A DNA stretch of 64,000 nucleotides. It comes from an uncultured Oscillospiraceae bacterium. GTDB lineage: Bacteria > Bacillota > Clostridia > Oscillospirales > Ruminococcaceae. The DNA lies in the NCBI GenBank assembly GCA_910588145.1, contig CAJUPO010000007.1, forward strand, positions 1 through 64,000, given 5' to 3'. A program made the translations under genes and the position numbers. The notes under the pieces are model-generated. The model did no database searches. It was not told the DNA's origin and was given only the letters and a program-made list of their open reading frames with translations. Below are positions 48,942 through 57,626 of this stretch, piece by piece (positions within the stretch are counted from its first letter, which is position 1; the number at the start of each line of letters is the position of its first letter).

Positions 48942-49001
48942 CTCAAGTTTTAATCAACTACAACTCAATTTTTCTTGAGGAAAAGTTGAGATATAATTGA
49001 G
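48942..49001. promoter_or_regulatory. Helically phased CTCAA/TTGAG boxes between the ABC gene and the two-component system
   Basis: CTCAA at 48942 and 48964 and TTGAG at 48975, 48986 and 48997: every spacing is 11 or 22 bases. The last box ends just upstream of the -35 of the response-regulator promoter. Direct repeats at one helical turn are how OmpR-type regulators bind, so this is a likely operator for the adjacent regulator. Confidence 0.6.
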
Positions 49002-49003
49002 AT

Positions 49004-49032
49004 TTGCAGCATAGCCTAAGATATGGTATAAT
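49004..49032 (+). promoter_or_regulatory. Promoter of the two-component system
   Basis: TTGCAG 49004-49009, 17-base spacer, TATAAT 49027-49032; three bases downstream of the last TTGAG box. Confidence 0.65.
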
Positions 49033-49078
49033 AAATTTAAAATTCCACACCCAGTCCGATTGCAAAGGAGATTTCAGT

Positions 49079-49747
49079 ATGTTTAAAATATTAGTCGTTG
49101 AAGATGATCAGGACTTAAATAATCTGTTCTGTAAAACTCTGAACCGAAATAACTACGTGACTTTCAGTGCAGACAATGCCCGTACAGCCTCAGAAATTCT
49201 GGAAAAGGAATACATAGACCTGATCATAACCGATATAATGATGCCGGGAGAAAACGGATTTGAATTTATTCGCCATCTGCGTGATTCAAATATTAATCTT
49301 CCCGTACTAATTATTACCGCCAAAGGCGATATACTCGATAAACGTGACGGTTTTGACGCCGGAGCTGACGACTATATGGTAAAACCGATAAACATAAATG
49401 AAATGATTTTCAGAGTAAACGCACTTCTCCGAAGAGCCAAAAGCGTAAGCGAAAAAAAGCTTGTATTCGGCAATACAGTACTTGAATACAGCGCCTGGAC
49501 TGTTTCTGACAACACCGGAATAAAAATTCTGCCTCAAAAGGAATTCCAGCTCCTCTATAAGCTTCTTTCTTATCCCGGACAAATTTTCACAAGACAACAG
49601 ATACTTGACGATATCTGGGGACTGGATCAAGGTGATTCCCATACACTTGATGTACATATAAGCCGGCTGAGAGAACGCCTTAAAGCCAATAATGACTTTG
49701 AAATAGTTACCATAAGAGGACTTGGATACAGGGTGATAAAAAAATGA
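49079..49747 (+). CDS. OmpR-family response regulator
   Basis: A 222-residue regulator. Receiver domain with acidic pair VVEDDQD, phospho-acceptor Asp52 in LIITDIMMPGENG, Lys in MVKPININE; C-terminal winged helix (LPQKEFQLLYKLLSYPGQIF, DVHISRLRERL, TIRGLGYRV). ATG 49079 chosen because AAGGAG lies eight bases upstream; a longer frame from 49004 overlaps the promoter. Its stop overlaps the kinase ATG (ATGA), so the two proteins are co-translated. Confidence 0.93.
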   Translation: MFKILVVEDDQDLNNLFCKTLNRNNYVTFSADNARTASEILEKEYIDLIITDIMMPGENGFEFIRHLRDSNINLPVLIITAKGDILDKRDGFDAGADDYMVKPININEMIFRVNALLRRAKSVSEKKLVFGNTVLEYSAWTVSDNTGIKILPQKEFQLLYKLLSYPGQIFTRQQILDDIWGLDQGDSHTLDVHISRLRERLKANNDFEIVTIRGLGYRVIKK

Positions 49748-50787
49748 AACTTAACCGCAAATACCGTATTCAGAAAATGAGAAGGCGCATTTTTCTAATT
49801 CATTTAAAAATAATGTGCCTCTCCGTTATAATGATAATAACAGTTACTTCAATACTCAAAAGGTTTGACCTTCTGCCGGATTTTATGCACAATCCTTTAA
49901 TACGTGCCGTTACCGTATGCAATATTATTCTCGGATTTTTTTCATTTCTGTCTTATTTTATCACAAGCCGTATATTCGAACCTCTGGAACAAATCAGCAG
50001 GGCTTCTAAAAAGGTTGCAAACGGAGATTACAGCGTACAGATAAATTACAAGCAAAATATTGATGAATTTAGGATAACTATAGATAATTTTAATAAAATG
50101 GTGCGTGAAATAGGCTCTGTTGAAATGATAAGAAACGATTTTATAACTAATGTTTCTCATGAATTTAAGACGCCGCTGTCATCTATAACCGGTTATGTAA
50201 CTCTGCTTCAGGAAAATGATCTTAGCGAAGAAGAAAAAAACGAATACATCCAAAAAACCTTTTTTAATATAGAAAAGCTTAACAATCTTACAGATAATAT
50301 TTTAAAAATATCAAGAATTGAAAATCAAAATAATTTACCGGAACCTGTACAATACCGGCTTGACGAACAGATAAGAGAAGCAATTGTTCTCCTTGAGCCC
50401 AAATGGAGTAAAAAAAATATTAATTTTGACATCGAACTTCAGGATATAGTTTATACCGGACAGCAGGCTCTTCTATTTCAGGTTTGGATAAATATTATCG
50501 GCAATGCAATAAAATTTTCCGACAACGGAGGAGAAATTTCCGTTTGTCTTAATCAGGATCCTAATTTATTGAAAGTAACTATAAGCGATAACGGAATCGG
50601 CATGACTGAAGAAACCAAAGCTCATATTTTCGATAAATTTTATCAGGGCGATACTTCAAGACGCTTAAACGGCAACGGACTCGGACTTGCTCTCTGCCGT
50701 GAGATAATAGATCGCTGCAGCGGAAAAATATACGTAGCAAGCCAACCGGAATGCGGCTCCGTATTCACTGTTGTTCTCTTTATTTAA
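49744..50787 (+). CDS. Sensor histidine kinase
   Basis: A 347-residue membrane kinase: two membrane helices (about 16-36 and 54-74) with a very short outside loop of roughly 17 residues, HAMP (SRIFEPLEQISRASKKVANG), H-box VSHEFKTPLSS with His139, N-box WINIIGNAIKFSDNGGE, G boxes DNGIGMTEE and GNGLGLALC. The tiny sensor loop is typical of intramembrane-sensing kinases that take their signal from an ABC transporter, here the divergent one. Confidence 0.9.
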   Translation: MKLNRKYRIQKMRRRIFLIHLKIMCLSVIMIITVTSILKRFDLLPDFMHNPLIRAVTVCNIILGFFSFLSYFITSRIFEPLEQISRASKKVANGDYSVQINYKQNIDEFRITIDNFNKMVREIGSVEMIRNDFITNVSHEFKTPLSSITGYVTLLQENDLSEEEKNEYIQKTFFNIEKLNNLTDNILKISRIENQNNLPEPVQYRLDEQIREAIVLLEPKWSKKNINFDIELQDIVYTGQQALLFQVWINIIGNAIKFSDNGGEISVCLNQDPNLLKVTISDNGIGMTEETKAHIFDKFYQGDTSRRLNGNGLGLALCREIIDRCSGKIYVASQPECGSVFTVVLFI

Positions 50788-50899
50788 AGCAGTATAAAAA
50801 AAGAAATTTTCTGAGCAAAATTTTACCTGTAATATATTTTTTCAGTCCGGTTAATATAATATTGCGGCATGAAATTAAATTAAAAAAGGAGATTTAAAT

Positions 50900-51079
50900 A
50901 TGAAAGGCGAATTTACTCAGAAGGGCAAAGAAGCACTCGAACGTTTTAAAATGGAAGCAGCAAGCGAAATGGGAGTTAACTTAAAGCAGGGTTACAACGG
51001 TGACCTTACAGCAAGAGAAGCTGGCTCTATCGGCGGACAGATGGTTAAAAAGATGATCGACGCCTATAAGGTACAGTAA
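50900..51079 (+). CDS. Alpha/beta-type small acid-soluble spore protein
   Basis: A 59-residue gene: ATG 50900 after AAAAAGGAGATTTAAAT. The protein begins KGEFTQKGKEALERFKME and continues AASEMGVNLKQG with the hallmark GDLTAREAGSIGGQMVKKMI, the DNA-binding and GPR protease regions of alpha/beta SASPs. These coat spore DNA and protect it. A TGTAAT/TATAATA pair upstream (about 50836-50872) might be a sigma-G promoter. It tells that the organism makes endospores, or descends from one that did. Confidence 0.9.
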   Translation: MKGEFTQKGKEALERFKMEAASEMGVNLKQGYNGDLTAREAGSIGGQMVKKMIDAYKVQ

Positions 51080-51096
51080 TCATTATTATAAACAAA

Positions 51097-51127
51097 ACGG
51101 CGCTGAATATTTCAGCGCCGTAATTTT
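51097..51127 (+). terminator. Terminator of the spore-protein gene
   Basis: ACGGCGCTGAAATA-type hairpin (ACGGCGCTGAA / TTCAGCGCCGT) with T-run. Confidence 0.9.
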
Positions 51128-51156
51128 TTATTTTTTCATCTGTTCTTAAATATTTT

Positions 51157-52224
51157 TTAATTAAAAAGTCCTTTAATCCTTAAAGATAAAAATGCCTCGT
51201 TATCATAAGCTGCGTCTAAAAATGCATTTACATTTTCAACACTGTATTCTATTTCCTTGGAATAATTTTTAGCAGCTTCAATACAGCTTTCCAAATCAAG
51301 TCTGCCCTTTTCATACCATTTATACGCAAATATGTATCCTATAACGGCAGTGCTTACTGCTGAAAATTTTACTGCTGACAAAAATTCTTCATCAAATACT
51401 CCACGCAGAAAATAACGCCATAAGAAATACCCCATTATATTTTTCAAATACTTAACAGCTTCCGGAAATCCTTTCAAAAATTGATTCTTTAAACCTGATA
51501 TAACGTCAAGCTTTTCCTTCATTTTAATAAGCTCAAAATGCCAATTCTCATTAAGGGACTCCAGAGTCAAAAGAAAATCAAATATTTGTTTCAAATCACA
51601 ATTTTCAAATTTTCCATTACTTTTTATTTCCAAAGCGGTAAACTTTCCCTTGTCTGCCTGTACCTGAAGTATATCGGCATAATCAATTATACCGCAAATT
51701 CTTTCACTAAAAGATAAACTATCGTCATATAAATATGTAAACATCTTTTCTCTTGCATAGTACATAAATGCAAACAAATCCTTATCATAATTATCAGCAG
51801 ATTCATCCTGAGTTTCACTATCAAAAACCAAAAACTTTCCATTATATGAAATAATCAGTCTTGCAGATTCCTCACAGCATAATCCTGTTCCGCCTTCTGC
51901 AAACCCATTATACCATTCAAAAAATCTTGGATGGCGATCACAAATGCTGCATAGCTTATCCCCGCCAAGATTTATAATTATATCACACAAATTCCCGTCA
52001 TTTAAAAACGGACATTTTCCATTCTTATCGGGTATAATGCAAGCCTCATCACCGTATGATATATTTTTACTTAATCTTTTACCAAATTCTCCGGAAACGC
52101 TTTTATAAAATTCAGAAGTTTCACTGTCAATATCAATTTCCCAGCCGGCACAACAGCAATTATCCTGACATTTATCTGCAATGCAGGTAAAATCACGGCA
52201 ATATTCAGGCATTCTCAGAATCAT
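51157..52224 (-). CDS. FliB-like (flagellin lysine N-methylase-type) protein
   Basis: A 355-residue protein whose N-terminus is Cys-rich as in FliB: CRDFTCIADKCQDNCCCAGW, GKCPFLNDGNLCDI, GDKLCSICDRHPRFF and GLCCEESARLI. These Cys probably hold an Fe-S cluster of a radical-type methylase. No flagellar gene is in the window, and many gut Clostridia carry such stand-alone genes, so the target may not be flagellin. Middle and C-terminal parts are helical and poorly conserved. Confidence 0.75.
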   Translation of the reverse strand: MILRMPEYCRDFTCIADKCQDNCCCAGWEIDIDSETSEFYKSVSGEFGKRLSKNISYGDEACIIPDKNGKCPFLNDGNLCDIIINLGGDKLCSICDRHPRFFEWYNGFAEGGTGLCCEESARLIISYNGKFLVFDSETQDESADNYDKDLFAFMYYAREKMFTYLYDDSLSFSERICGIIDYADILQVQADKGKFTALEIKSNGKFENCDLKQIFDFLLTLESLNENWHFELIKMKEKLDVISGLKNQFLKGFPEAVKYLKNIMGYFLWRYFLRGVFDEEFLSAVKFSAVSTAVIGYIFAYKWYEKGRLDLESCIEAAKNYSKEIEYSVENVNAFLDAAYDNEAFLSLRIKGLFN

Positions 52225-52241
52225 TTTACACCTCGGTTATA

Positions 52242-53795
52242 TTATACAATTTTTGTTGTCCAGTCTTCAAGATTCCAAATCTCATCGGCAACGTCAACAT
52301 AAAATTCAGGTTCATGGCTGACAAGCAAAACGGTTCCCTTAAATTCTTTCACTGCACGCTTAAGTTCTTCCTTAGCGTCTGTATCAAGGTGATTGGTAGG
52401 CTCATCCAGCACAAGAAGATTTATATTTTTTAGCATAATACGGCAAAGTCTTACCTTTGCATTTTCACCGCCTGAAAGCACACGCATCTGCGACGTAATA
52501 TGTTCAGTTGTAAGACCGCATCTTGCAAGAGCAGCTCTAACCTCAGCATTAGTCATTGCCGGGAACTCATCCCATATAGTTTGAAGCGGAGTATCGCTTG
52601 TTGTGTTTTCCTCTTGTTCAAAATAGCCCGGTTCCAAAAACTGATCATGTTCAACTGTTCCGGAAACCGGAGGAATTATTTTAAGCAAGGTTTTCAGAAG
52701 TGTAGATTTTCCAAGTCCGTTAACGCCCTTTATGGCAATCTTTTTTCCACGCTCGATTATAAGTGAAACTGGTTTTGTCAAAGGCTCGTCATATCCCAAA
52801 ACAAGCTCTCTGCATTCTATAACAGCCTTGCCCGGAGTTCTTGCAGTATTAAATGAAAACGAGGGCTTAATTCTTTCCGCAGTAAGGGTAATCTTTTCCA
52901 TCTTATCAAGTTTTTTCTGCCTGGATTTAGCCATATTAGTTGTAGCAATTCTTGCCTTGTTTCTTGCAATAAAATCCTGCAGATCGGCAATTTCTTTCTG
53001 CTGCTTTTCATAAGCCTGCGCTATCTGACGTTTTTTAAGTTCATACATTCTCAGGTAGTCATCATAATTACCGGTATATCTTGTTAGAACGGCATTTTCT
53101 ACATGATAAATCACGTTAACTACATCGTTCAGAAAAGCAATGTCATGAGATACCAAAATAAACGCATTCTCATAGTTTTGCAGGAAGTTTTTAAGCCATG
53201 CAATATGATTCTCATCCAAGAAGTTAGTCGGCTCGTCAAGAATAAGGATCATAGGATTTTCCAGCAGAACCTTTGCAAGGAGAACCTTTGCCCTCTGCCC
53301 GCCTGAAAGCTCTGTAACATCTCTGTCAAGTCCTATTTCCCCAAGCCCCAGACCGTTGGCATACTCTGATATTTTTGCATCGATAGTGTAATATCCGCTG
53401 TATTCCAATATATTTTGAATTTCACCCACATCTTCAAGAGCCTGATTCATTTCTTCCTCGGAGCAGTCAGCCATTTTATCATAAAGACTCAGCATTTCCT
53501 GTTCCAATTCTGCAAGATGTGAAAATGCGTCCTGTAAAACGCCGCGTATGGTTTTTCCCTTTTCAAGTGTACTGTACTGATCCAAATATCCTGTTGTTAT
53601 ATGACGGCACCATTCAATTTTTCCCTCATCCGGCATAAGCTTTCCGGTAATAATATTTAAAAAGGTAGACTTTCCCTCTCCATTAGCTCCCACAAGACCA
53701 ATATGTTCGCCCTTGAGCAATCTGAAAGAAGCGTTATTCAGGATTTGTCTTGCACCGAATCCATGGGTTACATTCTCAACATTAAGTATACTCAT
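52242..53795 (-). CDS. ABC-F family ATPase
   Basis: A 517-residue protein with two ABC domains and no membrane part: GANGEGKST (about 38) and GVNGLGKST (about 357), signatures LSGGQRAKVLLAK and LSGGENAKVRLC, and the interdomain P-site-tRNA linker (about 240-310, YELKKRQIAQAYEKQQKEIA) rich in charge. ABC-F proteins act on the ribosome, either as housekeeping translation factors (Uup/EttA/YdiF type) or as antibiotic-resistance proteins. The linker is of moderate length; which kind cannot be told. Confidence 0.88.
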   Translation of the reverse strand: MSILNVENVTHGFGARQILNNASFRLLKGEHIGLVGANGEGKSTFLNIITGKLMPDEGKIEWCRHITTGYLDQYSTLEKGKTIRGVLQDAFSHLAELEQEMLSLYDKMADCSEEEMNQALEDVGEIQNILEYSGYYTIDAKISEYANGLGLGEIGLDRDVTELSGGQRAKVLLAKVLLENPMILILDEPTNFLDENHIAWLKNFLQNYENAFILVSHDIAFLNDVVNVIYHVENAVLTRYTGNYDDYLRMYELKKRQIAQAYEKQQKEIADLQDFIARNKARIATTNMAKSRQKKLDKMEKITLTAERIKPSFSFNTARTPGKAVIECRELVLGYDEPLTKPVSLIIERGKKIAIKGVNGLGKSTLLKTLLKIIPPVSGTVEHDQFLEPGYFEQEENTTSDTPLQTIWDEFPAMTNAEVRAALARCGLTTEHITSQMRVLSGGENAKVRLCRIMLKNINLLVLDEPTNHLDTDAKEELKRAVKEFKGTVLLVSHEPEFYVDVADEIWNLEDWTTKIV

Positions 53796-53831
53796 TTTTC
53801 TCTCCGTTATATTTTTTATTTCTTTCCGCCA

Positions 53832-54379
53832 TCATGCCTTTTCAGCGCCGTACTCGGCTATGTAAGGCAGGTTTCTGTAAATTTCTCCGCAGTCCAAGCC
53901 GTATCCGACAACAAATAAATCAGGAATAGTAAACAGGGAAATATCTGCGTCTATTTCTGCAATACGCCTGGAGGGCTTATCAAGGAGCGTAACGATTTTA
54001 AGCGAAAGCGGATTTCGTGCCTTAATAAGCTCAGCAACATCCTTAAGTGTTCGTCCCGTATCAATAATATCTTCAACAATTATTACATGATATCCGCTAA
54101 CATCCTGTTCAAGATCCATGGTAATGTTAACTATACCCGAAGATGAAGTTCCGCTGTAATAGCTCTGCGCACACATGAATCCGACCTCGCAGGGAATGGA
54201 TACTGTTCTTATCAGATCCGCAAGAAACACAAATCCGCCCTTTAAAACGCTTACAAAAAGAAGCGGTTTGCCTGAGTATTGACTGTTAATCCATTCCCCG
54301 GTTTTTTTATCTCTGCAGCAATTTCTTTTTCACTAATAAGTATCTGCTTTATATTACTGCTTAATTTATTATTTTCCAT
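53832..54379 (-). pseudogene. hpt: Hypoxanthine phosphoribosyltransferase, frameshifted at an A7 tract
   Basis: Read on the - strand from ATG 54379, MENNKLSSNIKQILISEKEI runs as the proper HPRT N-terminus to EIKKP and then reaches a stop. From the other frame the family sequence continues as TGEWINSQYSGKPLL, VSVLKGGFVFLADL, VEDIIDTGRTL (PRPP loop) to the end at 53832. One base is missing in the A-tract (54302-54308, seven T on the + strand); eight would restore a 182-residue protein. A shorter ATG-started frame (53832-54230) lacks the N-terminal half of the fold. Assembly error, real mutation or slippage are all open. Confidence 0.85.
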
Positions 54380-54396
54380 AATTCCCTAAATCACCT

Positions 54397-55044
54397 TTAT
54401 TCACTTAACAACTTAACCGGATGCCTTATTACAGTTCTGAGGCTTGTAGGCGCACATCTTCTCGGATCGGACAAATATATTTCATGGTGAAACCGAACAT
54501 CGGAAAAATCCTCTGTATAGCCGTTTGACGAAATAAATTCCTTTATTTTTTTAATGCTTTCAGCTTCACTGTCATAAGAACCTTTGTGCATAACCTGTAC
54601 ACAAAGCCCCTCATGATATTTTTCAAGCTTAGCCTTACTTAATTCAAGATGGGGCTTTTTCTTTGCAAGAATTTCCTTGGCATTTTCAAATACTTCATAA
54701 GTAACAAATTCAGGCTGACGTATCATAGAAATCCATTTAAATTTATTTTTATCATAAACATTCAATCCATCAAAAGAAATTCCGTCAGAGAACCATAATC
54801 CCTCAAGAGGCGGAACAACATATTCAAAATATCCCTCCGGCTGATTTCCGCTCATTTTTGACATTTTAATGGTAAAAGATAATCCATATAAAATTTCCAT
54901 GGCTTCCTTATACTCAATGCTTGTATTGGGATCGCCGCTGCCGCTAACAGAAATAAATGTCATTTCAGGAACATCAACTAACGATGGTTTTGTTTTAGGC
55001 TGATATAAATCCTTAAATTCCTTTTTATAATCAAGCTTATTCAT
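54397..55044 (-). CDS. GyrI-like small-molecule-binding protein
   Basis: A 215-residue protein of the stand-alone GyrI-like (SOUL/AraC-binding) superfamily: MTFISVSGSGDPNT and AMEILYGLSFTIKM near the N-terminus, YFEYVVPPLEGLWF and the C-terminal VRFHHEIYLSDPRRCAPTSL. Such proteins bind or hydrolyse small hydrophobic or cyclic compounds. It abuts the DUF3795 gene, its frequent partner. Confidence 0.75.
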   Translation of the reverse strand: MNKLDYKKEFKDLYQPKTKPSLVDVPEMTFISVSGSGDPNTSIEYKEAMEILYGLSFTIKMSKMSGNQPEGYFEYVVPPLEGLWFSDGISFDGLNVYDKNKFKWISMIRQPEFVTYEVFENAKEILAKKKPHLELSKAKLEKYHEGLCVQVMHKGSYDSEAESIKKIKEFISSNGYTEDFSDVRFHHEIYLSDPRRCAPTSLRTVIRHPVKLLSE

Positions 55045-55428
55045 TTATTTGTTCCTCCGCTTGCCTGTTTCTATAAAATTCAATAAATCATCTACATTTT
55101 CAAAATCATCATAGTCCCCTGTTATTCCTGACCGATGATACACAATTCCTTGTTTTTCATTCCGCTCCAGGCAATCTAAAAGGTGTTCAATTCCGTATCT
55201 TTTTGCAAATAAAGTAAAACCATAAGGCTTGATTTTTTCGAGCATACCGTTTCTGCAATCATCATCGCATTTAAAGCAGTGGGAAATTCCTTTTTTTAAT
55301 GAACATTTTCTATTTTCACACCATTCTTTATCCTTACAGCTATCCGAATGGCAGCCTGCACAATGATTATTTTCATTACATAAACAGCACGCCAAGCCGC
55401 ATCGTGCGATACCTAATTCTCTTTTCAT
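55045..55428 (-). CDS. DUF3795-family Cys-rich protein
   Basis: A 127-residue protein with the DUF3795 arrangement: IARCGLACCLCNENNHCAGC, KEWCENRKCSLKKG and HCFKCDDDCRNG, some twelve Cys that probably bind zinc. Function unknown. Transcribed just ahead of the GyrI-like gene with no gap. Confidence 0.8.
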   Translation of the reverse strand: MKRELGIARCGLACCLCNENNHCAGCHSDSCKDKEWCENRKCSLKKGISHCFKCDDDCRNGMLEKIKPYGFTLFAKRYGIEHLLDCLERNEKQGIVYHRSGITGDYDDFENVDDLLNFIETGKRRNK

Positions 55429-55460
55429 AAATCTAAACCTTTCTTTTTACCAGCACATTT

Positions 55461-57518
55461 TTAATCAACATCGGTCAGTTTTACCTGCTCTATATCAAAT
55501 CCGGAATCTGATTTTAAAGTTATAAGCTCTGCGCCCCTTTGTTCAGTTTCCTTATCAATTCCAGGCATTGCAAGATAGTCTATACTCATGCCATAAGTAA
55601 GACGTATTCCTTTATATCCCAGCGAAATATTATTATAGTGATCATGTCCGCAGAACATTGCCTTAGTACTGCCAAGCTCAACAGATTTTTCAAAAAGCCT
55701 GCTTGGATAATCCGAGCAGCATATCTGATCTATCATTTTTTCTCCGATTTTTCCGAAGTAATACTCTACTTCACGACTGCCATTTTGATAAAGTTCATAA
55801 GCTGTTCGATACTCCTGCAATGGTATGTGAAAAAATATCATGGACGAAACTGTTTTTCCGTTTTCTTCATTAAGCGCATTCACCTGTTTTTCATACCAGT
55901 TTACCTGGTCGTCATGAATATAGTCATACTCATTCAGCCCTTCTCCGGTATAATCGTTTGAGTCTATCAGGAACAACGCCTGTCTTAAGCTTCCGTCGCT
56001 GTTTTCAATTTTTATAAGCTGATTGCTGCGTCCGGTAATATCAGGCTGAATATAGGGATAAAGCAAGGTACCAGAACTTTTATAGGAAAGAGATCTATAA
56101 AGCTTATCAATATTTTCCCTGTTTCCCGTAGCCATAGCTTCAGTATCATGATTTCCATATGTAAAACACCACGGAATCCCGATATTCCTCATAAACGCCG
56201 CAAACTGCATAACAGGCGTTTCATTATTCAGAGAAAAGGACATTATTCCCATAGGAAATACCAGATCACCAGTTACAATAACCAGATCAGGAGATGTATT
56301 TTCTATTAGCTTATAGCAAGCGCTGAGAGCTTTGTAATCTTTAACAGCCGAAAAAAAGCTTCCCCCTAAATGAATATCAGTTAGATGAAGAATTTTAAAA
56401 TTCTCTTCGTCTGCTGTAATTGTATATACACCAGTATTATCGTTATAAGAAATATCGTGTCTGGAATGCTCTATTCCCGATATTCCTAAAATATACGGCT
56501 GTATCACCCATGACCCCATTTTCAGAACCTGAAAAGTAATACAGAACACTGCAATAAATGAACACACAACAATTCTCAGTTTATTAATACGGAAATTTCT
56601 AAATACAATATTTTTACGTTTGCTGAAATTCAAAATAATCCCGGCTGAAACTGCGGCAATAAAATAAATAAAAGAAAAAGGACTGATTACACTTCCCAAG
56701 ATAAACGGCAATATAATTGTCACTATTACAAATAAAACGCATAATGCTATTGACTTTTTAACGTATATCCAGAAAAGTTTTCTGCTTTTCTTTGAGGTTC
56801 CTTCCAAAATAAATCCTGACAGCATGAAATTTTTGATACATAAAAGTAATCCCAACATAGGTATATATACGTTAGATGCATTCATAGAAATTATTTCATC
56901 TGAATTATAACTGCCATGAAAAATCCAGCTCAGTGTTAGGTATATAAAAAAACATACCAATGCAGTAAACAAAAATATACTGTTGACAAGACGTTTTTTA
57001 TATCTATCCTGATAAAGCATAAACTGCTTTTTCATATCTCCGGAAAAAACAACATTATCAAAGCTAATTTTTTTTCTGCCTTTGCTGTAAAGCCAACAGA
57101 ACAATGCCCCAAAAAGCCCTGACAGCGCAGCGCTTCTTAAAAATAAAGTTTCCTTAAGCAAAATGCACTGACATATACTGACCATTCCCGAAGTAATAAA
57201 TACGGCGCACAGAAATGACAGTAATTTTTCCTTTAATAACAGTTTTTTAAAGGTTTTAGGATTCATACAACTTTTTTCCGAATCCAGTTTCAATAGCTCA
57301 TCTTTTTTTATACCGGCAAATTCAGCGGCAGATTCTATACTTCCATACCTGAACATTATTTCTCCGGCTGACTGAACTTCATTTTTTCCGCTATTTATAA
57401 GACGCTGAAATTCCTTTTCCAAAGCATTATTAATTTTTCCTTTTATATATTCTGATTTTTTGGAATACTGTATATCCTCAAAAATTTTTTCAGTTACTTC
57501 ACAAATCTTTTCTAACAT
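55461..57518 (-). CDS. Membrane metallophosphoesterase with permease-prefix domain
   Basis: A 685-residue protein in three parts. Residues 1-90 look like a HAAS/permease-prefix helical domain (KEFQRLINSGKNEVQSAG, YGSIESAAEFAG). Residues 110-360 hold about eight membrane helices in two groups. Residues 390-680 are a calcineurin-type phosphoesterase facing outside: HLTDIHLGG, VTGDLVFPMG, TYGNHDTEAM, FFHIPL and MFCGHDHYNN carry all metal ligands. ATG 57518 is chosen for AAGGA upstream; the frame extends to 57584. Substrate unknown; a lipid or cell-wall phosphate is plausible. Confidence 0.8.
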   Translation of the reverse strand: MLEKICEVTEKIFEDIQYSKKSEYIKGKINNALEKEFQRLINSGKNEVQSAGEIMFRYGSIESAAEFAGIKKDELLKLDSEKSCMNPKTFKKLLLKEKLLSFLCAVFITSGMVSICQCILLKETLFLRSAALSGLFGALFCWLYSKGRKKISFDNVVFSGDMKKQFMLYQDRYKKRLVNSIFLFTALVCFFIYLTLSWIFHGSYNSDEIISMNASNVYIPMLGLLLCIKNFMLSGFILEGTSKKSRKLFWIYVKKSIALCVLFVIVTIILPFILGSVISPFSFIYFIAAVSAGIILNFSKRKNIVFRNFRINKLRIVVCSFIAVFCITFQVLKMGSWVIQPYILGISGIEHSRHDISYNDNTGVYTITADEENFKILHLTDIHLGGSFFSAVKDYKALSACYKLIENTSPDLVIVTGDLVFPMGIMSFSLNNETPVMQFAAFMRNIGIPWCFTYGNHDTEAMATGNRENIDKLYRSLSYKSSGTLLYPYIQPDITGRSNQLIKIENSDGSLRQALFLIDSNDYTGEGLNEYDYIHDDQVNWYEKQVNALNEENGKTVSSMIFFHIPLQEYRTAYELYQNGSREVEYYFGKIGEKMIDQICCSDYPSRLFEKSVELGSTKAMFCGHDHYNNISLGYKGIRLTYGMSIDYLAMPGIDKETEQRGAELITLKSDSGFDIEQVKLTDVD

Positions 57519-57591
57519 TTTTTTATCCTTAGGAACATTTTTATTTATTATATCATACTTTAAAAGTATTTTCAATAAATACAAAACCCAA

Positions 57592-57617
57592 AAAACAGCC
57601 GGCTGACCGACTGTTTT
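57592..57617 (-). terminator. Terminator of the MATE gene
   Basis: AACAGTCGG / CCGGCTGTT (one G-U) with T-run on the - strand, just after the MATE stop. Confidence 0.75.
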
Positions 57618-57626
57618 AAAAAAAGT

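Noticed and set aside
51157..52224. Part of a flagellar locus
   Set aside because: The FliB-like gene stands alone among unrelated genes; no other flagellar gene is in the window.
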